A DNA stretch of 64,000 nucleotides from Labilibaculum sp. K2S (GCF_030372765.1 NZ_JAUCMW010000010.1:40364-104363), one strand, 5' to 3'. Shown: positions 8,693 to 17,926, counted from the first letter of the stretch. Notes: a model not told the origin generated them from the sequence alone. A program made the numbers and translations.

Positions 8693-10189
8693 TTAGTTCT
8701 TTGTGTCTTTAACGATAACATCATGAGCACCACCTTCGATAATACTTGTAGATGAAACCAAGGTAATTTTTGCTTCAGCCTGCAATGCAGCAATTGTTGC
8801 AACACCACAACTACACATAGTAGATTTAATTTTACCTGTGGTAATATCTAAATTGTCTTTCAATTTTCCTGCATAAGGAACGAAACTATCCACACCTTCT
8901 TCAAACTTAAGACTGTTCTTACCTCCCATATCATATCGCTGCCAGTTTCTTGCTCTGTTCGAACCTTCGCCCCAATATTCCTTCACGTAGTTGCTGCCAA
9001 TTAACAGTTTTCTGGTTGGACTCTCATCAAAACGGGCAAAATATCTTCCCATCATCATAAAATCAGCTCCCATTGCCAAAGCAAGTGTCATGTGATAATC
9101 CATCACAATTCCACCATCGGAACAAATAGGAATATACTCACCGGTCTTCTTAAAATATTCATCGCGCGCTTCGGCCACTTCAATTAAAGCTGTTGCCTGA
9201 CCTCTGCCAATTCCTTTTTGCTCACGGGTAATGCAAATAGATCCGCCACCTACTCCAACTTTAATAAAATCGGCGCCAGCCTCGGCTAAATATAAAAAAC
9301 CAGCTTTATCAACCACGTTTCCTGCTCCAACAGCTACCTTACCCTTATAATGTTCCTTTATATATTCTATAGTAATTTTCTGCCATTCCGAAAATCCATC
9401 CGATGAATCGATACACAAAACATCAACACCAGCTTCAACCAAGGCAGGTACGCGCTCTTCGTAATCACGGGTATTAATACCAGCACCTACAATTAGTCTT
9501 TTATGATCATCCAGCAATTCATTCGGGTACTCTTTGTGATTATCGTAGTCTTTTCTAAAAACAAAGTATTTCAGGTTTTGTTTTTTATCGATAACAGGCA
9601 AAGTATTTAACTTGTGATCCCAGATAATATCATTTGCCTCAGTCAAACTAATTCCATACTCACCAACAGCAAGATTCTCTATAGGAGTCATGAACTCTTT
9701 CACCTTTTTATCCAAACTATCCTTACTTAATCGATAATCGCGGCCAGTAACAATCCCTAAAAATTTTCCGTTTGCCGATCCATCACTGGTTACCCCGATC
9801 GTTGAAAATCCAGTTTCTTCTTTTAAAGCAATTACATCCTGTAAAGTTTGCTCAGGCATAATATTAGCACGACTCTCTACAAAACCAGCTTTGTGTTTTT
9901 TTACTTTTTTAACCATTTTGGCCTGTTCCTCGATTGACTGAGAACCGAAAATGAACGATACACCACCCTCTTTTGCCAAGGCAATAGCCATTCCATCATC
10001 GGAAACAGATTGCATAATTGCGGATACAAAAGGTGTTTTCAGGTTGATTCTGGAAGATTCTCCTTTTTTAAATTTAACCAATGGAGTCATCAAGCTAACT
10101 TTGTCGGGTGTGCAATCGACCGCAGTTAGTCCTGGAATAATTAAATACTCACTAAAGGTTCTCGAAACGTCATTAATAATCGTAGCCAT
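8693..10189 (-). CDS. guaB: IMP dehydrogenase, protist (Tritrichomonas foetus) type
   Basis: The protein makes xanthosine monophosphate from IMP with NAD, the committed step to GMP. From the preferred ATG it has 498 residues. The barrel carries [15 protein letters not shown] with the catalytic Cys at 319, and the mobile flap NWQRYD places Arg418 and Tyr419 exactly at the numbers known for T. foetus IMPDH. Long stretches agree with that enzyme, e.g. [39 protein letters not shown] two-CBS-motif subdomain lies at about 100-215. An in-frame ATG five codons upstream (10202-10204) would give 503 residues; the later start is chosen because it fits both the family N-terminus (MA..., FxEYLxIPGL) and the residue numbering. 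It is monocistronic with its own terminator. Confidence 0.95.
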   Translation of the reverse strand: MATIINDVSRTFSEYLIIPGLTAVDCTPDKVSLMTPLVKFKKGESSRINLKTPFVSAIMQSVSDDGMAIALAKEGGVSFIFGSQSIEEQAKMVKKVKKHKAGFVESRANIMPEQTLQDVIALKEETGFSTIGVTSDGSANGKFLGIVTGRDYRLSKDSLDKKVKEFMTPIENLAVGEYGISLTEANDIIWDHKLNTLPVIDKKQNLKYFVFRKDYDNHKEYPNELLDDHKRLIVGAGINTRDYEERVPALVEAGVDVLCIDSSDGFSEWQKITIEYIKEHYKGKVAVGAGNVVDKAGFLYLAEAGADFIKVGVGGGSICITREQKGIGRGQATALIEVAEARDEYFKKTGEYIPICSDGGIVMDYHMTLALAMGADFMMMGRYFARFDESPTRKLLIGSNYVKEYWGEGSNRARNWQRYDMGGKNSLKFEEGVDSFVPYAGKLKDNLDITTGKIKSTMCSCGVATIAALQAEAKITLVSSTSIIEGGAHDVIVKDTKN

Positions 10190-10460
10190 AGTTGTTCTAT
10201 TCAATGGTTGTTCAAATAAAAAATTTTACGAAGGTATAAAAACATCCTGTCTCTATTAAATCAAACAAGCTTAAAAATTAAAACAATCTGATTTGACCAC
10301 AAACAACAGCCCCTCACCAATCGAAATAAATACCTGCCTAACAAAGGCTTAGTAAAACAAACCTATTCCTTAAAGTACAAAATTGAAAATCAACAATATT
10401 CCCGAATACTTTTAAAAATACGTACAATTCTTCTGTTTTACGATTATTTAGCTGATACAC

Positions 10461-11081
10461 TTAAAAATGCCAACCCACTTTCAACGATACTTCTCCCTGA
10501 ATCTTTTTGGTTTTGTATTCTGTAGTACCAACTGACACTTTTTCGTTATTTAACACATAGTGCACGGCAACCCATGGCTCAATGTAAAAGTTTTTATACA
10601 GTTTAAAGATATAACCACTTCCGGCGGTTGCTGCATAATCTTTAAAATCGTAAGCCTTGTTATCAATCTTCGAACTGATTGTTTTGTCCCACATTTCAAA
10701 TCCGACACCTAACCACCATCCTTCAAAATTGTTGTTTTTGAAACAATCGAAAATCAAAGCTGTGGCTGTTGTTTTCAAATCTTTAAAATCATCATTCCCT
10801 ATTAATTGATCGGGCATCTGAAAACCTGCAATTACACCGCGAACCCGAAATTTCCTGTATCCATACCACAATTGAGCCGAATACCCCAGATTACCGGTTG
10901 TGGCACTCATAATTGGAGGAAGCAGATCGATGGCAATACCTACAGTTTGTTTGGTTGTTATACTATCGGTTTGGGAAGCGAAGTTTGATTTGCTGCAAGT
11001 TGATTCAACTGTTTTCAATTGTGCTGAAACTGTTGTGGATAAAGCTATTATTACCACAAAAAAAAAGAATTTCTTTTTCAT
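10461..11081 (-). CDS. Exported beta-barrel-like protein, unknown function
   Basis: The 206-residue product starts with a clear signal peptide (MKKKFFFFVVIIALS..., cleavage near VSAQ at residues 18-21). The mature part alternates hydrophobic and polar residues, ends in Phe (SLKVGWHF), and has Gly/aromatic-rich strands such as SAQLWYGYRKFRVRG and GWWLGVGFEMW, all signs of a small outer-membrane beta barrel. I do not recognise a named family. Its 5' leader (11082-11169) shares motifs with the leaders of the LytTR regulator gene and of a maltose-locus GH13 gene, so it may belong to the same regulon. Confidence 0.6.
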   Translation of the reverse strand: MKKKFFFFVVIIALSTTVSAQLKTVESTCSKSNFASQTDSITTKQTVGIAIDLLPPIMSATTGNLGYSAQLWYGYRKFRVRGVIAGFQMPDQLIGNDDFKDLKTTATALIFDCFKNNNFEGWWLGVGFEMWDKTISSKIDNKAYDFKDYAATAGSGYIFKLYKNFYIEPWVAVHYVLNNEKVSVGTTEYKTKKIQGEVSLKVGWHF

Positions 11082-11169
11082 CTTTTACATATGTTTTCAT
11101 TTGTAAGATGAAACTCCCAAATTACACTCATACTCCTGTGTGTAAGACTTTTTACATGGTCGTTTCATA
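11082..11169 (-). promoter_or_regulatory. Diverged copy of the shared 5' leader element (copy 3)
   Basis: Read on the minus strand it begins TATGAAACGACCATG and, after 8-9 bases, has ACACACAGGAGTATGA. These words occur in the same order and at similar distances in the leaders at 17830-17926 and 32296-32393. The rest is only loosely similar. It ends at the start codon of the exported-protein gene, 88 nt from motif to ATG against 97-98 nt in the other two. Confidence 0.55.
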
Positions 11170-11248
11170 TCATAAAGTGTTAAAGTTTACGATACAAATA
11201 TCGGCATATAAGGAAGTGAGATTCCTCCGCAATTGTTACCAAATTAAT

Positions 11249-11830
11249 TTACTGAAAAAACTCTTTGCGAATTCGGCTTAACGACTTTGGTGCAATACCC
11301 AAATAATTGGCAATATGGTATTGCGACACCTTTTGAAAGATTTCAGGATGATTGCACAATAAGCTTTCATATCGCTCCTTTGCCGAAAGCACCTGCAAAT
11401 CGATACTCTGCTGAGCAATCTTCACAAATGATTGTTCCATTAAGATTCGGCCCAGGCGCTCCAATTTTGGAATTTTTGTATATAGTTTGGATAAATCCTG
11501 CTGTTTAATCACTACCAATTCAGAGTTTTCGATGGCCTTGATATTGATTAAGGACGGTAAATTACTCAAACGGCTTTCGTTAATCGTTACCCAATCGCCC
11601 TCGAATGCAAAATCTGTTGTCAGCTCATTGCCATTAATCATGGATTTGAAATAAATCAACACTCCAAAATTGACAAACCCGATAAAATCACACACCTTCC
11701 CTTCCTGTAAAAAGAGTTCATTTTTATTGATGGCTCTTACTTCCAGATAATCAGAGAATATCAATAATTCCTCATCTGTTAACGAAACAATTGAGTCGAT
11801 GCTGTTTTTTATTCTACTTAGCTGATCCAT
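11249..11830 (-). CDS. Crp/Fnr-family transcriptional regulator
   Basis: The 193-residue protein has an N-terminal cyclic-nucleotide-binding-like beta barrel (about 15-120; EGKVCDFIGFVNFGVLIYF and DFAFEGDWV) and a C-terminal helix-turn-helix (about 165-190; QYHIANYLGIAPKSLSRIRKEF). There is no Cys cluster, so it is not an Fnr-like iron-sulfur sensor, and the phosphate-binding cassette of true CRP is not clear; the ligand is unknown. It starts 3 nt after the YczE-cytidylate kinase fusion gene, so the two are co-transcribed and probably functionally linked. Confidence 0.9.
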   Translation of the reverse strand: MDQLSRIKNSIDSIVSLTDEELLIFSDYLEVRAINKNELFLQEGKVCDFIGFVNFGVLIYFKSMINGNELTTDFAFEGDWVTINESRLSNLPSLINIKAIENSELVVIKQQDLSKLYTKIPKLERLGRILMEQSFVKIAQQSIDLQVLSAKERYESLLCNHPEIFQKVSQYHIANYLGIAPKSLSRIRKEFFQ

Positions 11831-11833
11831 AAA

Positions 11834-13132
11834 CTACTTCTTAGGAATTTTTTCTCTTACTGCCTCAATAATCATCCGGGCAACTTTCTCTGATCCATAA
11901 TACGAGCTATCAATAGTCAAATGATAATTGTTTGCGTTGTTCCAATTTTTACCCGTAAAATGGTTGCAATAGTTAGCTCGCCCGCGATCTGCCTTTTCTA
12001 ATAATTGATCTGTTACCCGAGCATCCAAGTCATATTCCTCAACAATTTTATTTTTTCGGTATTCATTGCCTGCATGTATAAATACAGTAAAACAATCGGG
12101 ATGATCCTTCAACACAAAGTTGGCGCATCGCCCAACAATAACACAAGATTCTTTTTCACATAGTTCACGAATTATTTTGCTTTGCACTAAAAACAGCGCA
12201 TCAAGCGGAGGCTGTTGTTCATTTAAATAAGCATAGTTCTGTTCATAAAGATCATACAACAGAGAATGAGCCAGTTTCTGTTCGTGCTCCTCAATATATT
12301 GAGTTGTGAACCCACTTTGCTCAGTAGTTAATTGAATTAACTCTTTATCGTAAAAAGAAAATCCCAGTTCTTTTGCAATCATCTGTCCAATCTCATGTCC
12401 TCCGCTGCCATATTCCCGGGATATGGTAATAATTAATTTTTTATTTGGTACTTGAACAGGAGTTACAGACTTTTCTTTCTCTTGTGGCTTATTTCCCAGC
12501 CAAACATCGAAAAACGGTAGTTTACGACTGTATAGTCGTGCCAAATAACCAACCAACAAAGCTGCAACAATAGTTCCTTCCCTCACTCCCTGCAAATGGT
12601 GAATCAATGCAAAAGAACTTAATATTCCTACAATAACCATTGAACTGTCAACCCAAATTTTAGCTTTGCCAAACTCCTTATTCCAGGTTTCAGCTATGCC
12701 CATTGCTAAACCTTCTCCAGGCAAATAGGTGATGCCCGCTTTTACTTCCAGAAATACACCAAATGCAATCACTACACAACTGAGCAAACACAACAATCCC
12801 TGCCAGGCGTATCCGGTTAATGTAAGATCTGAAACTAAATAAAGGGTGAAATCAGTAAAAAAACCAAATACAAATACGACAGGAAGTTGTATTAACTGAA
12901 ACAAACGATATTTTCGACGCAATAAGAGAATCTGCAATAGGATCAGAAAAACGTTGAAAATAATAGTTACCTCCCCCATTGTCAGCGGATACCTTAAACT
13001 GTAAATGTATGGGATACATGAAATAGGTGAGACTCCCAGATTTGCTTTTACTGATAAAGCTACCCCAAAAGCCATTATGAAAAGCCCGGAAACAAAAGCC
13101 AAAATTCGTTGTGTAATATTATTCATTCTCAT
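11834..13132 (-). CDS. YczE-like membrane protein fused to a cytidylate kinase-like domain
   Basis: The 432-residue protein has two parts. Residues 1-~210 carry five to six membrane helices of the YczE/YitT-like (DUF6198) type: FGVALSVKANLGVSPISCIPYIYSLR near the start and LEVKAGITYLPGEGLAMGIAETW further on. After a linker with lysines and prolines (~215-230), KKLIITISREYGSGGHEIGQMIAKELGF begins a cytidylate kinase-like P-loop domain (GSGGHEIG), with DLDARVTDQ and RGRANYCNHFTGKNW typical of that family. Fusions of this kind recur in gut and marine anaerobes; function is unknown, possibly nucleotide-linked control of transport. The first ATG and one two codons later are both possible starts. 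It is upstream of, and nearly touching, a Crp/Fnr gene. Confidence 0.85.
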   Translation of the reverse strand: MRMNNITQRILAFVSGLFIMAFGVALSVKANLGVSPISCIPYIYSLRYPLTMGEVTIIFNVFLILLQILLLRRKYRLFQLIQLPVVFVFGFFTDFTLYLVSDLTLTGYAWQGLLCLLSCVVIAFGVFLEVKAGITYLPGEGLAMGIAETWNKEFGKAKIWVDSSMVIVGILSSFALIHHLQGVREGTIVAALLVGYLARLYSRKLPFFDVWLGNKPQEKEKSVTPVQVPNKKLIITISREYGSGGHEIGQMIAKELGFSFYDKELIQLTTEQSGFTTQYIEEHEQKLAHSLLYDLYEQNYAYLNEQQPPLDALFLVQSKIIRELCEKESCVIVGRCANFVLKDHPDCFTVFIHAGNEYRKNKIVEEYDLDARVTDQLLEKADRGRANYCNHFTGKNWNNANNYHLTIDSSYYGSEKVARMIIEAVREKIPKK

Positions 13133-13578
13133 TTACTATAATAGCTAAAATTACTTGATAATAAGTTCAAAATTACTAATTATACACTATCCGGCATCCC
13201 AATAAACCATTGTTTCTAAACACATATTGGAACTTTTAATTTACAAAACAACAGCGCCTCTATATTAACATCATAATAAATGCAGAAAGTTATTCTTACA
13301 TTGGGAATTTGACAAAAATGTTTGATTTTGATTTGAATCAAACAATAGAAATAAATAACTCCTCTGCACGAAAGGATATTTATACCGGAAAAAATATCTC
13401 ATACAAGAATGATACGAATAAAGTATTGTATGTTTCAGAGTCATCTAATTTTGCCCCCCGTCCTATTTTTTCGTAAATTGATGTAAACCGCTCACATGCA
13501 AAGAATAACAATTCTTTTAGTCCTGCTCACCAATAAAGTTGCGGATATCATTTTTCACTACAAATAAAACCATATGCC
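13133..13578. other. Divergent intergenic region between the fusion gene and the slipin gene
   Basis: 446 bp that must hold the promoters of both divergent genes. No clear TAnnTTTG promoter or known RNA is seen. It contains a 52-codon open frame (13318-13476) described separately. Confidence 0.4.
13318..13476 (+). CDS. Possible 52-residue small protein
   Basis: ATG at 13318 opens a frame to TAA at 13474-13476. The product would be polar (MFDFDLNQTIEINNSSARKD, then YTGKNISYKN and a PRPIFS end), with no signal peptide or membrane helix. I recognise no family. A gene is possible because the frame is intact in an otherwise gene-poor gap, but it could equally be chance or part of the slipin leader. 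Confidence 0.2.
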   Translation: MFDFDLNQTIEINNSSARKDIYTGKNISYKNDTNKVLYVSESSNFAPRPIFS

Positions 13579-14322
13579 ATGAATTTCTTCTTAGTAAGCA
13601 GTATTGCCCTTATCTTTTTCCTGCTGGCCGGAATCCGTGTAATTTTCGAGTACAAAAGAGCCTTGAAATTCCGTTTCGGAAAGTACATCAAAATATTGCA
13701 GCCTGGTTTCAGGTGGATCATTCCTATTGTCGAAACCATTAGTATTGTCGACATTCGGGTGATCACCATCAATATCGACTCGCAGGAAGTGATGACGGAA
13801 GATAATGTGCCTTGCAGTATTGATGGCGTTGTGTTTTTCCAAATCAACGATCCCGAAAAGGCAATTCTGGAAGTGGAAGAATACAATTTTGCCATCACAC
13901 AGTTGGCACAGGCTGCCCTGCGCGATGTTTGTGGTAAGGTGGAACTGGATACCATTTTATCGAAACGCGAAGAAATGGGCAAAAACATCAAAACCATTGT
14001 GGAAAAGGAAACCCAGGTATGGGGAATTGTAATTATCGATGTGAAAATTAAAGACATTCAGTTGCCCGAGAACATGAGACGAATGATGGCCAATCAGGCC
14101 GAAGCGGAACGTTCCCGAAGAGCACGGATTATTCTGGCAACTGCAGAAGAACAGGCCGCAGAAAGTTTGCTGGCAGCCGGCCTGCTCATCGATAAATCAC
14201 CGTCAGCCATTAAGCTGCGTTTGTATCAAACTCTGGCAAATATAGCTTCGGAAAAGAATTCGACCATTCTGTTCCCATTCCCCGAAGAGGTATTGCCCCG
14301 GAGACCAAAAGAGGAGGATTAA
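13579..14322 (+). CDS. SPFH/Band 7 protein, slipin (stomatin-like)
   Basis: The 247-residue protein has one N-terminal membrane helix (residues 2-20) and a Band 7 domain: EYKRALKFRFGKYIKILQPGFRWIIP, then DIRVITINIDSQEVMTEDNV and DGVVFFQINDPEKAI. A helical segment with NMRRMMANQAEAERSRRARI, typical of slipins, follows. These proteins form oligomeric membrane microdomain scaffolds on the cytoplasmic side. No NfeD gene is adjacent; instead a CPBP-like membrane protein follows 9 nt after the stop, implying an operon. Confidence 0.93.
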   Translation: MNFFLVSSIALIFFLLAGIRVIFEYKRALKFRFGKYIKILQPGFRWIIPIVETISIVDIRVITINIDSQEVMTEDNVPCSIDGVVFFQINDPEKAILEVEEYNFAITQLAQAALRDVCGKVELDTILSKREEMGKNIKTIVEKETQVWGIVIIDVKIKDIQLPENMRRMMANQAEAERSRRARIILATAEEQAAESLLAAGLLIDKSPSAIKLRLYQTLANIASEKNSTILFPFPEEVLPRRPKEED

Positions 14323-14331
14323 AAACTGTTT

Positions 14332-15000
14332 ATGCACGTATTACGGAACAGATCGACAAATAAAATCCTAAGAATTACGAATTTCCCTCGTATAGAATTG
14401 ATTGCCGTAATCCTAACCGGCATCCTAAAATACATCCTGATGGACTGGCTGCAGATGCGGGCCATTTACATTGCCGGCATCTGCATTTTTTGGGGTGCTT
14501 ATATTCTCTTTCGATATTCAACCAATAGAGATGTTCTGAGCCACTGGGGATTTACCAGAAATAATTTTAAACGCTCAATGGCCTTTCTGCTTCCTCTTGT
14601 TGCGGTTAGTATCTCGGTTTCCCTGATTTATGCTTACTTCAATCATTCCCTGACATTTACCTGGCACATTCTGCCGATTATTTTCCTGTATCCCATTTGG
14701 GGAATTATTCAGCAATATTTAATGCTCGGACTGATTACCAATAATCTGATTTCATTGATAAAACCCAGCATTAATAAGTATGTTCTTATTTTTTTGATCT
14801 CAACACTTTTCGGTTTGGTGCACTATACCAATTACTTTTTAATGATTTTTACCTTTGCCATGGAAGCCGTATTTCTGCTGGCTTACTTTAAATGGAGAAA
14901 CCTTTGGGCCATAGGCATTGCCCATGGATGGATCGGGAGCTTTTTACTGTATTTTGTAATCATGAGGGATCTTTGGAACGAACTGTTCGCATGGTTTTAA
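14332..15000 (+). CDS. CPBP-family-like membrane protein with an altered catalytic motif
   Basis: The 222-residue polytopic protein (about seven helices) has the layout of the CPBP/CAAX-protease (glutamic intramembrane peptidase) family. The first motif, usually EExxxR, reads QQYLMLG (Gln127, Gln128). The second motif FGLVHY keeps its His (164) and the third, HGWIG, keeps His198. Replacement of both glutamates predicts loss of peptidase activity, leaving perhaps a binding or scaffolding role. It lies 9 nt after the slipin gene. Its stop overlaps by 4 nt the stop of the convergent DUF6320 gene. Confidence 0.72.
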   Translation: MHVLRNRSTNKILRITNFPRIELIAVILTGILKYILMDWLQMRAIYIAGICIFWGAYILFRYSTNRDVLSHWGFTRNNFKRSMAFLLPLVAVSISVSLIYAYFNHSLTFTWHILPIIFLYPIWGIIQQYLMLGLITNNLISLIKPSINKYVLIFLISTLFGLVHYTNYFLMIFTFAMEAVFLLAYFKWRNLWAIGIAHGWIGSFLLYFVIMRDLWNELFAWF

Positions 15001-15731
15001 ATGTGAAAGAATCTTTTTAAATCGACACCTCTTTTCAATCGATAATGAACATAGAAGAGAAGTGCTGAAATAGGGATCATGGATATTGCCACAATTATGC
15101 TCCATCTGATCTGAAACTGATGAACGAAATAGAGCGAAACAAAACCATCAACACAGATTGAGAAGAGACCAATTGCCAAAAAGATAATCGCCAAAATATT
15201 AAAGCCACGTTGTTTTGAAATACGTATCAACCAAATTACAAGCAATAACAAAAGATAAAATGACAACAGAATGGGAATACCCAGTTTGATTCCCCAACCA
15301 ACATTGGTGCTAAACAAATCCAATAAAATAAGAAGAACCGAAGTTGAAACCAGACTTCCAAGCACTATTATCAGCATTCGATGCCGCCAAAAGGTAAAGA
15401 CACTGATGTTGGCAAGTACCGCCAAAGAGGCCACAGTACTGTAACTTGACCAGGTAATGCTTTTGTTCAAAAAAAGATTCAACGTAACCGTAACCAAGAT
15501 TCCAGAAAAGAGAATGATGTTTGATAACTCCCAGAATAATTTACGTCGCTGCGCTTTGGTCAGTTTATCAAAGTCATCAATGATCCTATCCTTTTCGAGC
15601 TTTTGCTGCGATGTGGAAAATTCGTCTGCTCCCGATTTTTCTCCAATAGATAAACCACACAACGGACAAAAATTCATATTGACATCCAGTTGTACTCCGC
15701 ATTTATTACAGTAATTCATCTCGCTGTTCAT
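14997..15731 (-). CDS. Zinc-ribbon membrane protein of the DUF6320 type
   Basis: The 244-residue protein starts with a four-Cys zinc ribbon (CNKCGVQLD... CPLCG, about residues 8-28), then a charged linker and six hydrophobic helices. This architecture, directly next to a condensation-like acyltransferase gene, fits DUF6320 proteins, which usually pair with that enzyme. The upstream acyltransferase stop lies 26 nt inside this frame, so the two genes overlap and are translationally coupled; a second ATG four codons later also overlaps. The function is not known; an accessory or export role for the acylated product is inference. Confidence 0.75.
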   Translation of the reverse strand: MNSEMNYCNKCGVQLDVNMNFCPLCGLSIGEKSGADEFSTSQQKLEKDRIIDDFDKLTKAQRRKLFWELSNIILFSGILVTVTLNLFLNKSITWSSYSTVASLAVLANISVFTFWRHRMLIIVLGSLVSTSVLLILLDLFSTNVGWGIKLGIPILLSFYLLLLLVIWLIRISKQRGFNILAIIFLAIGLFSICVDGFVSLYFVHQFQIRWSIIVAISMIPISALLFYVHYRLKRGVDLKRFFHI

Positions 15732-17013
15732 GATATGTATTTAAAATTTTAACCTTCACATTTTGCTCAACAAGAAATCGCAGAAACCGACGTTCAAACT
15801 CCTTTGAATTGCTTATGTTGCCAAAACTCAAAACCAGTTTGTCCTTGTATCCAATCACTCCGCAATTGATCTTCACTTTTTTATTGGGTGGCGGCGGTGT
15901 TATCACAAAATAGTTTATTTGATCGGCTATGGCATCGGGTACTTTCGTATTTCCCAAATTAGTTACCACTCCACTAAATTGATTGGCTCCTTCGGCATAA
16001 TACTTAGCATGCAAAACAAGACTCTTTAACAGAATGGGGATACTTCTCACAAAAACATTTCGTTCGCCGCCAACATTACGCGATATAATTTTACTGATGA
16101 GCTTTTCATCCGTCTCCAGCTGCATTTTATGATGCACCAGGTTCACAATTTCATCGAAGGAGTAAAGCCCTAATCTAAAGTCCAGTTCCGGTAAAACAAA
16201 GAGGGAGAAATTTCGCATGGTTTTCGTTGGGTAGATGTTCCGCAAATTGATCGGAACCTGAATTCTAGCCAATTTACGACGAACTCCCTTTCCTTTGGCC
16301 TTACATTCATGAAAAATATCCTGAAGCACCAAAAGATAAACAGCCACCAGAAAGATGGTAATACTAACCGATTTTTCGCTTGCTCTCTCCTTCAATTCTT
16401 TGGTTGAAATCATTGCCAAAAGCACATCAAAACGGGGCTTGGAATTCAAATCAAAAGGCAAATGAAAAGCTTTTGGCTGATGGATTACATGAGGTATTTT
16501 CTCTTTGAAGTATCGGTTGTAAGCATCTTCGAATTCTTCGGGACTGGCTTTGCTTGTATAAAATGGATCTATTTGCTCCTTAGGAATCATTCCTTTTTCA
16601 TTAAAATAATAAATCAGAATGGCTTTCATAAATTGCAGCAAACCAGATCCATCAGTAAGAATATGAGAAAATTCGACACAGATTTCATTGTTACGAACCA
16701 AAATACGAAAGAGATGTTTGTTTGAATCCTTCCTATCGAATGCCTGACAGAGCAGCCCCTTATCACTTGTTACTTTAACGGGATCATCAATCTGCTCCAG
16801 ATAATACCAGAAAAATCCTTTCCGAAGGCTTACTTTAAAATAAGGAAATCTTTTTTCAGCCAGTTCAATCGCCGAAAAAAGGTGTTTAATGGCAACCCGC
16901 TCGTTAAGAACTGCGGTAATTCGTGCAACTGTAGAATGTTCTTTTGAGCGTATGGCTGGAAATATTTTTGCTGCATTGTCAAGAGGTGCCCAAAAACTTA
17001 ATTTTTTATCCAT
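15706..17013 (-). CDS. Condensation-domain/alcohol acetyltransferase-like acyltransferase
   Basis: The 435-residue protein has the chloramphenicol-acetyltransferase/condensation fold. EFSHILTDGSG holds the HxxxDG active-site motif (His117, Asp121, Gly122), and FSLFVLPELDF and FSGVVTNLGNTKVPD match the later conserved strands (the DFGWG-equivalent region is weak). It resembles alcohol O-acetyltransferase and polyketide/peptide-associated acyltransferases, so it likely moves an acyl group from CoA to an alcohol or amine. It is soluble, with no signal peptide. It overlaps the DUF6320 membrane gene; the pair acts as a unit by context. Confidence 0.75.
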   Translation of the reverse strand: MDKKLSFWAPLDNAAKIFPAIRSKEHSTVARITAVLNERVAIKHLFSAIELAEKRFPYFKVSLRKGFFWYYLEQIDDPVKVTSDKGLLCQAFDRKDSNKHLFRILVRNNEICVEFSHILTDGSGLLQFMKAILIYYFNEKGMIPKEQIDPFYTSKASPEEFEDAYNRYFKEKIPHVIHQPKAFHLPFDLNSKPRFDVLLAMISTKELKERASEKSVSITIFLVAVYLLVLQDIFHECKAKGKGVRRKLARIQVPINLRNIYPTKTMRNFSLFVLPELDFRLGLYSFDEIVNLVHHKMQLETDEKLISKIISRNVGGERNVFVRSIPILLKSLVLHAKYYAEGANQFSGVVTNLGNTKVPDAIADQINYFVITPPPPNKKVKINCGVIGYKDKLVLSFGNISNSKEFERRFLRFLVEQNVKVKILNTYHEQRDELL

Positions 17014-17267
17014 TACAACAGTAAGTTTTTAACGAAAATCCTTCTTTATCCCTTGCAAGTTACGGAAAAAAAGACGCTTCCATTGGTTAATTTCATAACT
17101 TGCAGGATATTCACGCATAACAGTCCAGGCACAAAGGCAAATCCATTAACTCTAAATTGAAATACAGCTTAAAATTGAGAGATCGTATTTCTTTGGAAGT
17201 TACAACTCTCTATCTTAACCTTTCACCCCTTATACTTTGTGACTGAGACACTTTACCATTACAATCT

Positions 17268-17714
17268 ATGAAAGCACTCCTAATTATTTTTTCGAGTACC
17301 TGGAAATTCGCAGCAACCTTTCCCGTTGCGGTCTATATTTTTCAGATGTCGTTTTATGAAACCATCTTGTACACAAATATCGGTGGATTCATTGGCATCC
17401 TGATCTCTACTCTGGTTTCGAAAGGTTTAATCAAACTATTTAATGCTTATGGCTCAGATCTGTTCAAATCAAAAAAGAAAATCCGAAAAAAATTCAGCAA
17501 ACGAAACAGACGTTTAGTCTTTTTAAAAGACAAGTACGGATTGGCAGGTATTGCGATCCTTACCCCAGTACTTTTGTCGATTCCTATTGGTGTTTTTTTA
17601 AACACCAAATATTACGGGCATCGGAAAATCAGCTATCTGTATTTACTCATTTCTCAAATTGTATGGTCGTTTGCCTATACCTTATTTTTTACCGCAATAA
17701 AATTCAGTATTTAA
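17268..17714 (+). CDS. Small membrane protein, unknown (loosely like COG2426 small exporters)
   Basis: The 148-residue protein has about four hydrophobic segments with a very basic cytoplasmic loop (SKKKIRKKFSKRNRR, about residues 68-82). LKDKYGLAGIAILTPVLLS, followed by PIGVFLNTKYYG, resembles the Pro-containing re-entrant segment of small multidrug-export-like (COG2426/DedA-like) proteins, but the match is partial. It is a single gene. Confidence 0.5.
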   Translation: MKALLIIFSSTWKFAATFPVAVYIFQMSFYETILYTNIGGFIGILISTLVSKGLIKLFNAYGSDLFKSKKKIRKKFSKRNRRLVFLKDKYGLAGIAILTPVLLSIPIGVFLNTKYYGHRKISYLYLLISQIVWSFAYTLFFTAIKFSI

Positions 17715-17829
17715 GAGCTAGAAACCAGCGGGCTAATCTTTATTTCCGCGAGACAAGCCTGCACAAAAAAAGGCCCAGTAAACGATCCAGAGCCATTAAC
17801 TAATTCTGATTTACTCTTACAATAAACTT

Positions 17830-17926
17830 TATGAAACGTCAATGCCAAAGTGATTTTGACACACAGGGGGTAATTATTCCAGCATGGTAAGTTCCATATG
17901 GCAAATCAAAAACAAATTATAATCAT
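17830..17926 (+). promoter_or_regulatory. Shared 5' leader element (copy 1), upstream of the LytTR regulator
   Basis: These 97 nt end at the ATG of the response regulator gene. They match the minus-strand leader of the GH13 gene at 32296-32393 at about 90% of positions with one 1-nt gap, including TATGAAACGTC, CCAAAGTGATT, ACACACAGG, GCATGGTAAGTTCCATATG and CAAATCAAAAACAAATTATA. Similarity stops sharply at both ends, except that the first four codon bases AAAG are also shared. A common operator/promoter or structured leader is likely. It could also be a site bound by the LytTR protein itself. Confidence 0.85.

Noticed and set aside
10190-10204. Upstream ATG of IMP dehydrogenase
   Set aside because: The later ATG fits the family N-terminus and places Cys319, Arg418 and Tyr419 at the established numbers.
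17830-17926. Known riboswitch class in the shared leader
   Set aside because: I could not fit it to any riboswitch consensus I know, and the possible stem is broken in this copy.
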